From: Mucilaginibacter limnophilus
Lineage (GTDB): Bacteria; Bacteroidota; Bacteroidia; Sphingobacteriales; Sphingobacteriaceae
Assembly: GCF_004005815.1 (NCBI RefSeq)
Contig: NZ_SACK01000004.1
Span: 247,794-311,793, forward strand
DNA: 64,000 nucleotides
Direction of reading: 5' to 3'
Shown: positions 36,908 to 45,730 of the stretch, piece after piece
Layout of the letters: each line of letters starts with the position of its first letter
Position numbering within the stretch: position 1 is the stretch's first letter
Notes under the pieces: model-generated
What the model saw: only the letters and a program-made list of their open reading frames with translations
Databases searched by the model: none
Told to the model about the DNA's origin: nothing
Translations under genes and position numbers: made by a program

Positions 36908-37963
36908 ATGATCACTTTTTTTGAAGCTTCGCTTGATGCTGTATCAGTACACCACGTTGGCAACCAATCGCAAAATGAGATGTACTCCCTGTCTGATAAT
37001 CCTTTGGAATTGCAGGATGAAATTATACCTAACTTGCTAAAACAGTACTTCCTCACCCCTTTTGAGAAAACTAACGAAGTGTATCACCTGATGCACAACA
37101 GCGGCGACCTCAACCTGAATGAGATATACAGCTTCGCCACAAAAATTTTTGAAGATGAATCCACCTTCCATGAAACATCTCAGTTGATAGCCAGACACCT
37201 GTACAGCGTGTCCAATCACCCTAAAATTAAGGCCGGCGAGATATATGTCGCGCTGTTTCGCCAGGTGCAGATAGAAGGTGAACTGCTTGACGCTATTGGT
37301 GTTTTTAAATCTGAAAATAAAGAAACTTACCTGAAAGTGTACCCCGATAAGGGCGGCTTTAGTGTTGATTACGAAGAGGACGGCATTAACATCAACAAAC
37401 TGGATAAGGGCTGTCTGATATTTAATACCGGCAAGGAAGACGGTTACAAAGTAGCGGTAATTGACAAAGCCGGTTCGCAAGAGGCGGCGGTTTATTGGAA
37501 GGACGACTTTTTACAGTTAAAAATCCGCAACGATAATTTTAACCAGACTACCAATGTGCTGGGCGTGTACAAAAACTTCGTTACCCAGAAGCTTGACGAG
37601 GAATTTGAAATGGATAAAGCCGATAAGATAGACCTGCTGAACCGATCAATGAAGTATTTTAAGGAGAAGGATACTTTTGATATGGACGAGTTTACAGGTG
37701 AGGTAATTGGCAATCCGCAGGCTATTGAGTCGTTCAAAAGCTATAAGGAGCAATACGAGAGCGAGTTTGACATGCCTATTGCCGATAGCTTCGAGATATC
37801 GGCCAACGCGGTTAAAAAGCAATCGAGGGTGTACAAAAGCGTATTAAAGCTCGACAAGAACTTTCATATCTACATTCATGGAAACAAAGAGCTGATAGAA
37901 AAAGGCTTTGACGACGAGAAGGCTATGAACTATTACAAGGTTTATTTTAAAGAAGAGCAATAG
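36908..37963 (+). CDS. Nucleoid-associated protein (NdpA/YejK-like)
   Basis: 351-residue cytosolic protein of the 37-kDa nucleoid-associated family. The start at 36908 gives MITFFEASLDAVSVHHVGN; the upstream ATG at 36851 adds 19 residues that lack the family pattern. The first 20 residues (a beta-strand and short helix) and the C-terminal stretch with HIYIHGNKELIEKGFDDEKA are typical of the family. In gammaproteobacteria the protein binds DNA or is used by phages; its exact role in Bacteroidota is not known. It is divergent from mnmE. Confidence 0.88.
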   Translation: MITFFEASLDAVSVHHVGNQSQNEMYSLSDNPLELQDEIIPNLLKQYFLTPFEKTNEVYHLMHNSGDLNLNEIYSFATKIFEDESTFHETSQLIARHLYSVSNHPKIKAGEIYVALFRQVQIEGELLDAIGVFKSENKETYLKVYPDKGGFSVDYEEDGININKLDKGCLIFNTGKEDGYKVAVIDKAGSQEAAVYWKDDFLQLKIRNDNFNQTTNVLGVYKNFVTQKLDEEFEMDKADKIDLLNRSMKYFKEKDTFDMDEFTGEVIGNPQAIESFKSYKEQYESEFDMPIADSFEISANAVKKQSRVYKSVLKLDKNFHIYIHGNKELIEKGFDDEKAMNYYKVYFKEEQ

Positions 37964-38018
37964 TTGCTAATCACCTTGCCAAGAGGATTTCTCCCTACGG
38001 TCGAAATGACAGGTTGCA

Positions 38019-38072
38019 GGTGTTGACGTCAACAGGGTAAACACCGTCAACACCGTCAACACCGTCAACACC
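38019..38072. repeat. Short copy of the GTCAACACC 9-mer array
   Basis: An inverted unit GGTGTTGAC (38019-38027) abuts GTCAACA, then after a short interruption three full tandem GTCAACACC units follow (38046-38072). The same design, in longer form, is at 57459-57584. It starts about 50 bp after the nucleoid-protein stop. No protein or RNA function can be stated. Confidence 0.85.
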
Positions 38073-38291
38073 GTTAGCAATGGCTTTATACCATATAATG
38101 CGTCAGTGGATGTTACTTTTTCTTTTGCCGGAAAAGAAAAAAATAACCAAAAACAAACCTCGCGGCTGCGCACTGCCGGCCAATGTTACTGCTATAGCAC
38201 TGTCTCTGCCCTTCCGGCATTACGATGCCGCATCCTTTCAATAAGCGTACGTTAAGGGTTGTCTGGCTCTTTTTCTACTGTTTGCCTTTTT

Positions 38292-38354
38292 TGTCATGCT
38301 GAGGGAACGAAGTATCTGGCGGCGAATGGATCCTTCGCTACACTCAGGATGACA
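38292..38354. repeat. Dispersed palindromic repeat, copy A
   Basis: About 63-bp element beginning TGTCATGCTGAG and ending CTCAGGATGACA; the ends are near-perfect inverted copies, and the inside holds GAACGAAG and CTTCGCT inverted around GGCGGCG. A related copy in the other orientation is at 41826-41885. This is a common intergenic family in Sphingobacteriaceae, as I recall; inner sequence varies. Confidence 0.8.
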
Positions 38355-38416
38355 CATAAGAGGTAAGAAAATCAGCTTAATCAAAAAATCACAAAAATCA
38401 GCGGTTTAGATTCAAA

Positions 38417-38446
38417 TGTCATGCTGAACTTGTTTCAGCATCCCAT
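38417..38446. repeat. Dispersed hairpin repeat, copy C
   Basis: TGTCATGCTGAACTTGTTTC then AGCATCCCA: the inner ATGCTGAA and TTCAGCAT pair around a 5-base loop (CTTGT). A second copy in the opposite orientation is at 41972-41999. It is part of the same dispersed family. Confidence 0.85.
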
Positions 38447-38504
38447 ATACTAAGTGGTAAACTATCCTGTAAGTTTCTGCACAAGCTATCCTACCTAAAA
38501 ATAA

Positions 38505-38534
38505 AAAGCCCTTCTCTATAAAAAGAAGGGCTTT
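38505..38534 (-). terminator. Rho-independent terminator of the sugar locus
   Basis: Stem AAAGCCCTTCT (38505-38515) and AGAAGGGCTTT (38524-38534) with an 8-base loop, then AT-rich ends. It lies 85 bases beyond the end of the DUF1080 gene, so it most likely ends the leftward transcript; the A/T-flanked stem could also work from the other side. Confidence 0.75.
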
Positions 38535-38587
38535 AAATATTTGCTTCCCCGGCTCCTGTTTAATGTATCGTCACCAAACAGAAAAGC

Positions 38588-38606
38588 CCCTCTCCTTTTG
38601 AGAGGG
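38588..38606. repeat. CCCTCTC hairpin repeat
   Basis: CCCTCTC (38588-38594) and GAGAGGG (38600-38606) form a 7-bp stem. A similar hairpin with a different loop and flanks is at 57662-57683. It lies just after the DUF1080 gene; it belongs to the dispersed repeats, not to a gene. Confidence 0.6.
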
Positions 38607-38618
38607 TTGGGTGAGGTC

Positions 38619-39383
38619 TTACAACTCTCTTATCCAGATATTTCTGAAGCTAAGCGGCTCGCTTGGGTCGCCGTGCGATTGTATATAGATAGGGGCCGCG
38701 CCATGCTTTCTGTATGATGGCTTGCCAATGTATTGCGTCGGGCCAAGCGGCTCGGTAGCATTTTGTACCAGTACACCATTCAAAAACGCGGTTACTTTGG
38801 CCGGAGTTTTTACTGTGCCGTCCTCGTTAAAAGTTGGGGCTGTCCAAACAACATCATACGTTTGCCACTCACCCGGTTTTTTGTTAGGATTGGCTAACGG
38901 GGCAAACTGCTTATAAATACTGCCTGCCTGGCCGTTCACATAGGTTTTGTTGTTGTACGAATCCAATATTTGTAGTTCATAACCGTTATCACCGCGGCCA
39001 AGTTGCGCCAAAAACAAACCGCTGTTACCGCGCGCTTGTCCGGTACCGGTAATGTTTGAAGGCACCTGCCACTCTAAGTGCAGCTGATAGTTGGTAAATT
39101 TGCGCTTGGTTACAATGCCGCCCTCGCTCTTTTTAACGGTGAATATGCCTTTGGCAACCGGCCATGGAGCAGGTTTTGAAGGGTCTTTGTCTGATACCCA
39201 TTCATCAAGGTTCTTTCCGTCAAATAGTATTATAGCGTCTGAAGGCGCGTCGGTAAACGATTTGCCTGTGGTTACTATTTTTGGTACAGGTTCCCATACC
39301 TCGGTATCTTCGGGCTTGTCTTGCGCAAAGGCTGATACGCTGCCAACTGTCAGCAGCATGGCGAAAATTGTTTTATGCTTCAC
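38619..39383 (-). CDS. DUF1080 / 3-keto-disaccharide hydrolase domain protein, secreted
   Basis: 254 residues with a signal peptide (MLLTVGSVSAFAQ), so periplasmic or outer. One jelly-roll DUF1080 domain fills residues 50-254: SDAIILFDGKNLDEWVS, WPVAKGIFTVKKSEGGIVTK, then GNSGLFLAQLGRGDNGYELQ and SYNNKTYVNGQAGSIYKQF. Family members of this type hydrolyse 3-keto-glycosides (the Pfam domain is named 3-keto-disaccharide hydrolase). It is the last gene of an operon with a TIM isomerase and permease, and the GMC oxidoreductase that could make the 3-keto substrate is encoded nearby. Role is inference from family and context. Confidence 0.92.
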   Translation of the reverse strand: MKHKTIFAMLLTVGSVSAFAQDKPEDTEVWEPVPKIVTTGKSFTDAPSDAIILFDGKNLDEWVSDKDPSKPAPWPVAKGIFTVKKSEGGIVTKRKFTNYQLHLEWQVPSNITGTGQARGNSGLFLAQLGRGDNGYELQILDSYNNKTYVNGQAGSIYKQFAPLANPNKKPGEWQTYDVVWTAPTFNEDGTVKTPAKVTAFLNGVLVQNATEPLGPTQYIGKPSYRKHGAAPIYIQSHGDPSEPLSFRNIWIREL

Positions 39384-39399
39384 AATATTGTTTTTTAAT

Positions 39400-40272
39400 T
39401 TATATAGACAATGTTTTTACGTACGAAATGCTTTCACCAATGCTAACATACGGATCGATATTGGTGAAGTTCTCCTGCTCAACAATAAAGTGCTTAATAC
39501 CCGCTTTTTGCGCAACGGCAAATATCGACTTGTAGTCAATTGAACCCTTACCTATCTCGGTATTCAGTTCTTTATTCGCCTTATCTGCATCTTTAACGTG
39601 CACCAGTTTAAACCTGCCCGGATGTTCAGTAAGCATCTTTGCCGGATCAAGGTTTGAGCGCACCACCCAGTACAGGTCAAGCTCAAGCGTTACCAGGTTA
39701 GGGTCGGTTTCTTTCAGCAGTACATCATAAAAGGTAGTACCGTCAACCGGTTTCCACTCAAAGTTATGGTTATGATAACCAAATTTCAGTCCCTGTTTTT
39801 TAAGCAATGCTCCGGCCTCATTAAACTTTTTAGCCATGGCTTTGCATTTTTCAGCAGTATCAATCAGGTCGCCGCCCATGGCAGGCAAAATAACATAGGT
39901 TTGACCAATGATTTTAGCAGCCTCAATTACCTCGTCCAGATCTTTTGTACTGCCGCTTCTGAAGTATGATTCGATACCGTAGTGACCGCTTGGCGATACC
40001 AGTCCGTTAGCTTTCAGCAATTCGCTGTAAGCTTTGGCATCAAGTCCCCAAAAACCGTTTGCCTTGCTGTAACCGTAGGTTTCAACCTCTTTGTAACCTG
40101 CAGCCGCAACCTTAGCATGTACACCTTTAACATCTTTCGGCAAATAATCGCGCAGGCTGTAAAGCTGCAAACCAACTTTATTTACGCCTTTTGCCGACGA
40201 TAGTGACGGTTTCAACAATAAAGCCGCGCCAATCAATCCGGCCTGGCCTAAAAATGTCCTTCTGTTTGTCAT
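39400..40272 (-). CDS. Tat-exported sugar phosphate isomerase/epimerase-like TIM barrel
   Basis: 290 residues from the ATG at 40270-40272, giving MTNRRTFLGQAGLIGAALLL; the twin-arginine RR and hydrophobic stretch indicate Tat export. The longer ORF (12 more residues) has no signal logic. The xylose-isomerase-like barrel has KVGLQLYSLRDYLP, KFGYHNHNFEWKPVDG, TLELDLYWVVRSNLDPAKML and FKLVHVKDADKANKEL (metal-binding His/Asp/Glu). It lies 16 bp upstream of the DUF1080 gene. Similar to the 306-residue protein at 48148. Could isomerise or cleave (keto-)sugars. Confidence 0.9.
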   Translation of the reverse strand: MTNRRTFLGQAGLIGAALLLKPSLSSAKGVNKVGLQLYSLRDYLPKDVKGVHAKVAAAGYKEVETYGYSKANGFWGLDAKAYSELLKANGLVSPSGHYGIESYFRSGSTKDLDEVIEAAKIIGQTYVILPAMGGDLIDTAEKCKAMAKKFNEAGALLKKQGLKFGYHNHNFEWKPVDGTTFYDVLLKETDPNLVTLELDLYWVVRSNLDPAKMLTEHPGRFKLVHVKDADKANKELNTEIGKGSIDYKSIFAVAQKAGIKHFIVEQENFTNIDPYVSIGESISYVKTLSI

Positions 40273-40321
40273 TTTGATTTTTATTCGTTTGTATGAGTGA
40301 TAAATCACCCTTTAGTTTAAT

Positions 40322-41563
40322 CTATAATACAATTTCTGCGTCTTCAGCGTCAACGTCCGGCTGTGTTTCAACATGTTTTTTGTCACGGAACAGCGTAATA
40401 AACAGTATCAGTACCACTGCGGCTATACCTGCCGGAATCAGCCATATAGATTGCCAATTGTGCGCATTTTCGCCAATTTTCCAGTTGTCAACAATCGGCC
40501 CTGAAATGTACGAGCCGATAAGCATGCCTACACCATAGGTAGCCAGCGTAATAAAACCCTGAGCCGCGCTTTTAAAGCGTTCGCCGGCAAGGTTATCAGT
40601 ATAAATCTGCCCTGTAACGAAAAAGAAATCGTAGCAGATACCGTGCAGCACAATTCCGCCAATCAGCATATAATAGTTGGTATCGGCATTGCCATAAGCA
40701 AACAATACATAACGCACTACCCATGCAAGCATACCAATTGCCAGCATTTTTTTAACGCCAAGACGAACAAAAAACAATGGCATTAATATCATAAACGCCA
40801 GTTCAGACGCTTGCCCTAATGATTGTTTTCCGGCGGCAGCTGTCATACCCACTTCATTTAAAAATCTATTAGTGAAATTATAGTAAAAAGCGAGCGGAAT
40901 ACATATAGCTACGGATGCCAGGAAGAAGGTTAAGTACGACCTGTTCTTAAGCAATCCTATAGAATCCAGACCGATAATATCACCTATTGTGGTTTTTTGT
41001 CCTTTTTTAGCAGGAGGCGTATCAGGAAGGGTAAAGCTTAGTATGCCTAACAACAACGACGCGCCTGCGGCCATTTTAAAAGTAAGCACCAACTGACCGC
41101 TTTGCTCCCAGCCCAGCCAGCCAATAGTTAAACCTGCGATAATCCAACCGGCAGTGCCAAGTACTCTTATAGGCGGAAACTCTTTGCTCGGGTTTGTCAT
41201 CTGCTTAAAGGCAACTGAGTTTACAAGCGCCAGCGTAGGCATATAAACAATCATATAAGCCAGTATTACCGGGTAAAAGCTTTCAAAGTTGGTTAGCGTG
41301 GTAGCATACCAAAGCAATGCCCCGCCCACAAGGTGCAAAACGCCAAGTACACGCTGTGCCGAAAAAAACCTGTCGGCAATAAGCCCGATGATAAAAGGCG
41401 CAATGATAGCTCCCCACGATTGGGTGGCGTATGCAACGCCATTTTGCACGTCGGTAGCGTTAAGAGATTTTAAGAAAGTACCAAGCGTTACAAACCATCC
41501 GCCCCAAATGAAGAATTCGAGGAACATCATGGCTGATAACTTAATGCGGGTTGTAAGGGTCAT
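40322..41563 (-). CDS. NupG/XapB-like major facilitator permease
   Basis: 413-residue inner-membrane transporter with twelve spans. The family N-terminus is visible (LSAMMFLEFFIWGGWFVTLG), and the segment VVRYVLFAYGNADTNYYMLI then GIVLHGICYDFFFVTGQIY matches the nucleoside:H+ symporter group. In Bacteroidota such genes often sit with Gfo/Idh/MocA and isomerase genes, so it may carry a sugar or glycoside rather than a nucleoside. It is first in the small leftward operon with the TIM isomerase (49 bp gap) and DUF1080 gene. Confidence 0.9.
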   Translation of the reverse strand: MTLTTRIKLSAMMFLEFFIWGGWFVTLGTFLKSLNATDVQNGVAYATQSWGAIIAPFIIGLIADRFFSAQRVLGVLHLVGGALLWYATTLTNFESFYPVILAYMIVYMPTLALVNSVAFKQMTNPSKEFPPIRVLGTAGWIIAGLTIGWLGWEQSGQLVLTFKMAAGASLLLGILSFTLPDTPPAKKGQKTTIGDIIGLDSIGLLKNRSYLTFFLASVAICIPLAFYYNFTNRFLNEVGMTAAAGKQSLGQASELAFMILMPLFFVRLGVKKMLAIGMLAWVVRYVLFAYGNADTNYYMLIGGIVLHGICYDFFFVTGQIYTDNLAGERFKSAAQGFITLATYGVGMLIGSYISGPIVDNWKIGENAHNWQSIWLIPAGIAAVVLILFITLFRDKKHVETQPDVDAEDAEIVL

Positions 41564-41825
41564 TTGTTTGGTTGTTTTGTTTGGTTATTTGCCGCTAATA
41601 TATGGTTTGCAGTGTGTTTTTACACTGATTTTTAAGAAAGATATGTAAAGATGTTACGTTAATCATTCGGGCGTTCCCTTTCGGGTCAGGCTATCCGCTC
41701 ATACGCCTGCAGGCCTTAGCCACAGGCCTTTCCGAAGGACTCCTATGGAGTATCCGCTGCTATCCTTAACGCAATTTAACAAAAGTGTCATTGCGAGAAA
41801 CGAAGCAATCTCTTGACTATACCTT

Positions 41826-41885
41826 TCATTCTGAACGTAGCGAAGAATCTATTCGCCGACAGATGCTTCGTTACTCAGCATGACA
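41826..41885. repeat. Dispersed palindromic repeat, copy B
   Basis: About 60 bp. Starts TCATTCTGAACGTAGCGAAG and ends CTTCGTTACTCAGCATGACA; on the other strand it reads as a relative of copy A at 38292-38354, with the same TGTCATxCTGA ends and GGCGAAT core. Confidence 0.8.
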
Positions 41886-41971
41886 AGTGATTTAACATAT
41901 GTTGGCACTTAAAGTATGTCATCCCGAATTTATTTCGGGATCCCTCAGGACAAGCAAACGACCTGTCCTGT

Positions 41972-41999
41972 GGGATGCTGAAACAAGTTCAGCATGACA
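41972..41999. repeat. Dispersed hairpin repeat, copy D
   Basis: GGGATGCTGAAACAAGTTC then AGCATGACA: reverse complement of copy C at 38417-38446 over about 28 bases. The stem is ATGCTGAA / TTCAGCAT. Confidence 0.85.
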
Positions 42000-42016
42000 T
42001 TCATCTTTTTAAATGA

Positions 42017-43072
42017 TCAATCCAAACCCAGCAGCTTACGGTTGAATGATTCATCCCCTCCGGCAGAAGCAAAATCATCAAACGCGTGTTCGGTTACGTG
42101 AATAATGTGGTTCTTGATGAACTCAGCGCCTTCCCTTGCGCCGTCTTCAGGATGTTTAATAGCGCATTCCCACTCCAGCACTGCCCAGCCCTCATAATCG
42201 TAAGCAGCCAGTTTGCTGAAGATCGCCTTAAAATCAACCTGACCGTCGCCCAATGAACGGAAACGCCCCGCGCGGTTTACCCAGCTTTGGTATCCGCCGT
42301 AAACGCCCTGACGCCCGGTCGGATTAAACTCCGCATCTTTAGCATGGAACATTTTTATACGTTCATGATAGATGTCGATGTAATCCAGGTAATCGAGGCA
42401 TTGCAGTACAAAGTGCGATGGGTCATATAGTAAACAAGCGCGTTTGTGGTTATTCACTTTCTCAAGGAACATCTCGTATGAAACACCGTCATGAAGGTCT
42501 TCACCCGGGTGAATCTCGTAGCAAAGGTCAACACCGTTTTCGTCGAACACGTCCAGTATCGGTTTCCAACGGTTGGCAAGCTCAGTAAAGGCGGTTTCTA
42601 CCAGTCCGGCAGGGCGCTGAGGCCATGGGTAAACGGTTTGCCATATCAAAGCGCCGCTAAAAGTAGCATGCGCATTAAGACCAAGGTTTTGTGATGCTTT
42701 TGCAGCGTATTTTAATTGTTGCACAGCCCACTCCTGGCGTGCTTTAGGGTTGTTGCGGTACTGCTCGGGCGCAAAGCCATCAAACAGTTCATCATAAGCC
42801 GGGTGCACGGCAACCAGCTGGCCTTGCAGGTGCGTAGATAGCTCGGTGATCTCAAGACCGTGGCTGTTAACCAGACCTTTTATTTCATCAGCATAGGTTT
42901 TGCTTTCGGCTGCTTTTTGCAGGTCAAAATAGCTGTTTGCCCAGCTTGGTATCTGTACACCTTTGTAGCCAAGGCCTGCTGCCCATTTACAAATTTCTTC
43001 AAGCGTATTAAACGGTGGTTTCTCACCTAAAAACTGCGCCAGGAAAATACCCGGCCCTTTTATATTCTTCAT
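42017..43072 (-). CDS. Sugar phosphate isomerase/epimerase (xylose-isomerase-like TIM barrel)
   Basis: 351 residues, no signal peptide, thus cytosolic. Metal-binding barrel motifs: GYKGVQIPSWANSYFDLQK, ELSTHLQGQLVAVHPAYDEL, GVDLCYEIHPGEDLHDGVSY (Glu), CLLYDPSHFVLQCLDYLD (Asp/His), IKMFHAKDAEFNP (His/Asp) and YEGWAVLEWECAIKHPED (Glu). This is a subgroup commonly next to Gfo/Idh/MocA oxidoreductases; it begins 13 bp after the 383-residue one. It probably acts in the same catabolic route, on a keto-sugar or inosose-like intermediate. Confidence 0.92.
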   Translation of the reverse strand: MKNIKGPGIFLAQFLGEKPPFNTLEEICKWAAGLGYKGVQIPSWANSYFDLQKAAESKTYADEIKGLVNSHGLEITELSTHLQGQLVAVHPAYDELFDGFAPEQYRNNPKARQEWAVQQLKYAAKASQNLGLNAHATFSGALIWQTVYPWPQRPAGLVETAFTELANRWKPILDVFDENGVDLCYEIHPGEDLHDGVSYEMFLEKVNNHKRACLLYDPSHFVLQCLDYLDYIDIYHERIKMFHAKDAEFNPTGRQGVYGGYQSWVNRAGRFRSLGDGQVDFKAIFSKLAAYDYEGWAVLEWECAIKHPEDGAREGAEFIKNHIIHVTEHAFDDFASAGGDESFNRKLLGLD

Positions 43073-43085
43073 ATCAAATCAAGGT

Positions 43086-44237
43086 TTATATGGTAAAATC
43101 GGTCCATTTTTGATCAGACTTGCCCGAGGCAATCACGTTCTCAACAAAGGCCATCCCGCGCACGCCATCCTCAACACCCGGAAAATCGAGCATTTCAGGC
43201 GTAGCAGCAGCTCCTTCAAGCTGAGCTTTAACTGTAAGCGCGAAGTTTTTGTACAGGTTGGCAAATGCCTCAAGGTAACCTTCAGGGTGACCGGCAGGGG
43301 CACGCATGTTGGTAGTAACATAGCCGCTGGTGTAGCCGCCGCCTGTACGCCATATTTCAGTTGGCTTATCAAGATATTTTATCAACAAAGTATTTGCAAT
43401 ATCCTGCTGCCACTCGATGCCGCCTTTTTCGCCGTAAACACGAATTTTGATGTTGTTCTCGTCGCCCGCGGCAATCTGGGTAGCCATCAACACGCCGCTT
43501 GCGCCGTTGTTGTATTTCAGCAGTACTGCACCATCGTCATCAAGCTTGCGGCCTTCAACCACGATGTTAATATCGGCGTTTAATTTAGTCACCTGCAAAC
43601 CGGTAACATACTCGCTAAGATTAAACGCGTGGGTTCCAATATCACCCATAGCACCTGCAATGCCACTCTTGCCCGGGTCGGTGCGCCATGATGCCTGTTT
43701 GTTGTCTTCGCCTTCAAGGAAAGTGCTTAACCAGCCTTGCGGGTACTCCACATAAACTTTACGCACAGCGCCAATCTTGCCCGAAGCAATAATCTGTCTG
43801 GCTTCTTTAACCATTGGGTAACCGGTGTACGTATGCGTTAAGCAGAACAGTTTGCCCGTGCTTTCAACTATTTTCTTTAACTCTTTTGCTTCTTCAAGCG
43901 AGAAGGTCATGGGCTTATCAAGCACTACATGAAAACCGCTTTCTAAGGCAAGTTTGGTCGGCTCAAAGTGCACGTGGTTTGGCGTTACTATACTGATCAC
44001 CTGCACACGTACATTTTCGGGCAGCTGGCTCTCTTTTTCAATCAGTTCTTTGTACGAACCGTACACCCTGTCGGGCGACAGACCAAGCTCTTCGCCGCTG
44101 GCTTTGGCTTTTTCAGGATTACTGCTGAAAGCGCCTGCCACCAGTTCGTAGTGGTCGTCGATACGGGTGGCAATACGGTGAATGGCGCCGATAAACGCGC
44201 CCTGTCCCCCGCCGATCATTGCTAATCTTAACTTCAT
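43086..44237 (-). CDS. Gfo/Idh/MocA-family oxidoreductase, cytosolic
   Basis: 383 residues. The NAD(P)-binding fold is RLAMIGGGQGAFIGAIHRIA at residues 3-22, the conserved strand is VISIVTPNHVHFEPTKLALE, and the E-K-P-type motif is seen as GFHVVLDKPMTFSLEEAKEL. The C-terminal sheet begins with GAVRKVYVEYPQGWLSTFLE, and the catalytic His is in GDIGTHAFNLSEYVTG. It likely oxidises or reduces a sugar hydroxyl/keto group in the cytoplasm. It sits between the Tat-exported homologue and the TIM isomerase in one operon. Confidence 0.93.
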   Translation of the reverse strand: MKLRLAMIGGGQGAFIGAIHRIATRIDDHYELVAGAFSSNPEKAKASGEELGLSPDRVYGSYKELIEKESQLPENVRVQVISIVTPNHVHFEPTKLALESGFHVVLDKPMTFSLEEAKELKKIVESTGKLFCLTHTYTGYPMVKEARQIIASGKIGAVRKVYVEYPQGWLSTFLEGEDNKQASWRTDPGKSGIAGAMGDIGTHAFNLSEYVTGLQVTKLNADINIVVEGRKLDDDGAVLLKYNNGASGVLMATQIAAGDENNIKIRVYGEKGGIEWQQDIANTLLIKYLDKPTEIWRTGGGYTSGYVTTNMRAPAGHPEGYLEAFANLYKNFALTVKAQLEGAAATPEMLDFPGVEDGVRGMAFVENVIASGKSDQKWTDFTI

Positions 44238-44265
44238 ATGTTTAGTTTATAGTTGTGATAATGCT

Positions 44266-45717
44266 TTATACGCCCAGTTTCCAGCCTTCACGGTACTCGC
44301 GCTTAACAAACTGGTTTACCTCGTCAAAGTTGGTTACTTTCATGTTCAGGTTGTCCCAGATCAGTTTAATGCTTCTGCCCGGATATTCAGTTTTACCGTC
44401 GGCACGTTTGCGCTGAACGTCATGCCCGCGGATAGACAGGTTGGCCATCAGCAAGGCCTCGGTAAGCGGACCGGCCATTTCAAACGGCGAACTCACCTCC
44501 ATTTTGCCATAACCGGCCAAACAAGCTTCAACCCATTGCGCATAGTGGCCGCTGTCGCCGCCCGGTACACGTTTTATGGTTTGCGGTACGCTTACTTCTT
44601 TGGTGCGTGATGTTGGCAGCAACTGCGGATTAACGGCATAAGTACCGGCCATCATTTTTCCTTTTGTGCCGATGAACAGCATACCGTTGCCACCGTCGCC
44701 AAACACTTCGTTCGGGCCAAGTTCTTCAGGCCTTTCAGGCTGAATACCGCCGTCCATCCAATGGATGGTTACATCACCTTTGGTTTTCTCGGTTTTAGGG
44801 AATGTCAATGTAATATGACTTGATGGCGGGCAGCTTTCAGGGTAGTAAGCTTTGCTGAAGATATCGGTATAAACCGTACCCACGCTTGATTGTACGTCTT
44901 TTACATACGAAAGATCCAGTATCCTGAACGGCGCTTCCATCAGGTGACAGCCCATGTCGCCAAGGGCGCCTGTGCCGTAATCCCACCAGCCGCGCCAGTT
45001 GAACGGCACCAGTTTTTCAATATAATCTTTGTACGGAGCGGTGCCCAGCCACAGGTCCCAGTCAAGCTCTTTAGGCACTTCTGTTTTTGCGGTTGGCCAC
45101 GGAATACCCTGAGGCCAAACCGGGCGGTCTGTCCAGCAGTAAACGGTGCTTACATCACCGATAACACCTGCATCAAACCATTCTTTAAGCTGACGTACAC
45201 CATCGCCTGACGCGCCCTGGTTACCCATTTGGGTTACCACTTTATATTTTTTAGCGGCGGCTGTTAGTACGCGCGCCTCGTAAATGTCGTGGGTAAGCGG
45301 TTTTTGTATGTACACATGCTTACGCAATTGCATAGCGGCATAGCCTATAATAGCGTGATTATGATCGGGAGTTGACACAGATACCGCGTCGATATGCTTG
45401 TGCTCTTTATCAAACAGTTTGCGCCAGTCTTTATAATACTTGGCTTTAGGAAATGCATTTACAGATTTTTTTGCCTGCCGGTCGTCAACGTCGCACAGAT
45501 AGGCAATTTCGGCCTTTCCACTTTTGTAAAAGCCTTCTATGTCGCTTGTGCCTTTACCGCCAACGCCAACGGCGGCAACAACCAGCTTATCGCTTGGCGC
45601 AATAAAACCTCTGCCGCCTAATACATAGCGTGGTACTATCATGAAACCGGCTGCAGCGGTGGCGCCTGTCTTTATAAAATTTCTTCTCGAGTTGTTTATT
45701 GGTTTTTCTTCGCTCAT
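44266..45717 (-). CDS. Gfo/Idh/MocA-family oxidoreductase with Tat signal
   Basis: 483 residues. A twin-arginine signal (NNSRRNFIKTGATAAAGFMI) sends it to the periplasm folded, probably with bound NAD cofactor as in glucose-fructose oxidoreductase. The Rossmann motif is VVAAVGVGGKGTSDIEGF, then AVSVSTPDHNHAIIGYAAM and HVYIQKPLTHDIYEARVLTA (Q-K-P version), and the C-terminal domain has GDMGCHLMEAPFRILDLSYV. Longer than the typical 350-400 because of the signal and loop insertions seen in this secreted subgroup. It lies between the GMC gene (13 bp) and the cytosolic homologue (28 bp). Confidence 0.94.
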   Translation of the reverse strand: MSEEKPINNSRRNFIKTGATAAAGFMIVPRYVLGGRGFIAPSDKLVVAAVGVGGKGTSDIEGFYKSGKAEIAYLCDVDDRQAKKSVNAFPKAKYYKDWRKLFDKEHKHIDAVSVSTPDHNHAIIGYAAMQLRKHVYIQKPLTHDIYEARVLTAAAKKYKVVTQMGNQGASGDGVRQLKEWFDAGVIGDVSTVYCWTDRPVWPQGIPWPTAKTEVPKELDWDLWLGTAPYKDYIEKLVPFNWRGWWDYGTGALGDMGCHLMEAPFRILDLSYVKDVQSSVGTVYTDIFSKAYYPESCPPSSHITLTFPKTEKTKGDVTIHWMDGGIQPERPEELGPNEVFGDGGNGMLFIGTKGKMMAGTYAVNPQLLPTSRTKEVSVPQTIKRVPGGDSGHYAQWVEACLAGYGKMEVSSPFEMAGPLTEALLMANLSIRGHDVQRKRADGKTEYPGRSIKLIWDNLNMKVTNFDEVNQFVKREYREGWKLGV

Positions 45718-45730
45718 GGGTATGTTTTGG

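Larger units (their letters stand above)
41564..42016. other. Intergenic stretch filled with dispersed repeats
   Basis: About 453 bases between the MFS start and the end of the 351-residue isomerase. From 41669 to 41765 lies a sequence like GGGCGTTCCCTTTCGGGTC plus GGCTATCCGCT, of a type often found between genes in Bacteroidota. Then follow TGTCATTGCGAGAAACGAAG at 41788, hairpin ATCCCGAA/TTCGGGAT at 41921-41941, and the two repeats listed separately. A promoter for the MFS operon should be near its right side; none was recognised. Confidence 0.6.

Noticed and set aside
38000..38173. Minus-strand ORF with TVLTVLTVL repeats
   Set aside because: It is a read-through of the noncoding GTCAACACC array and a dispersed repeat.
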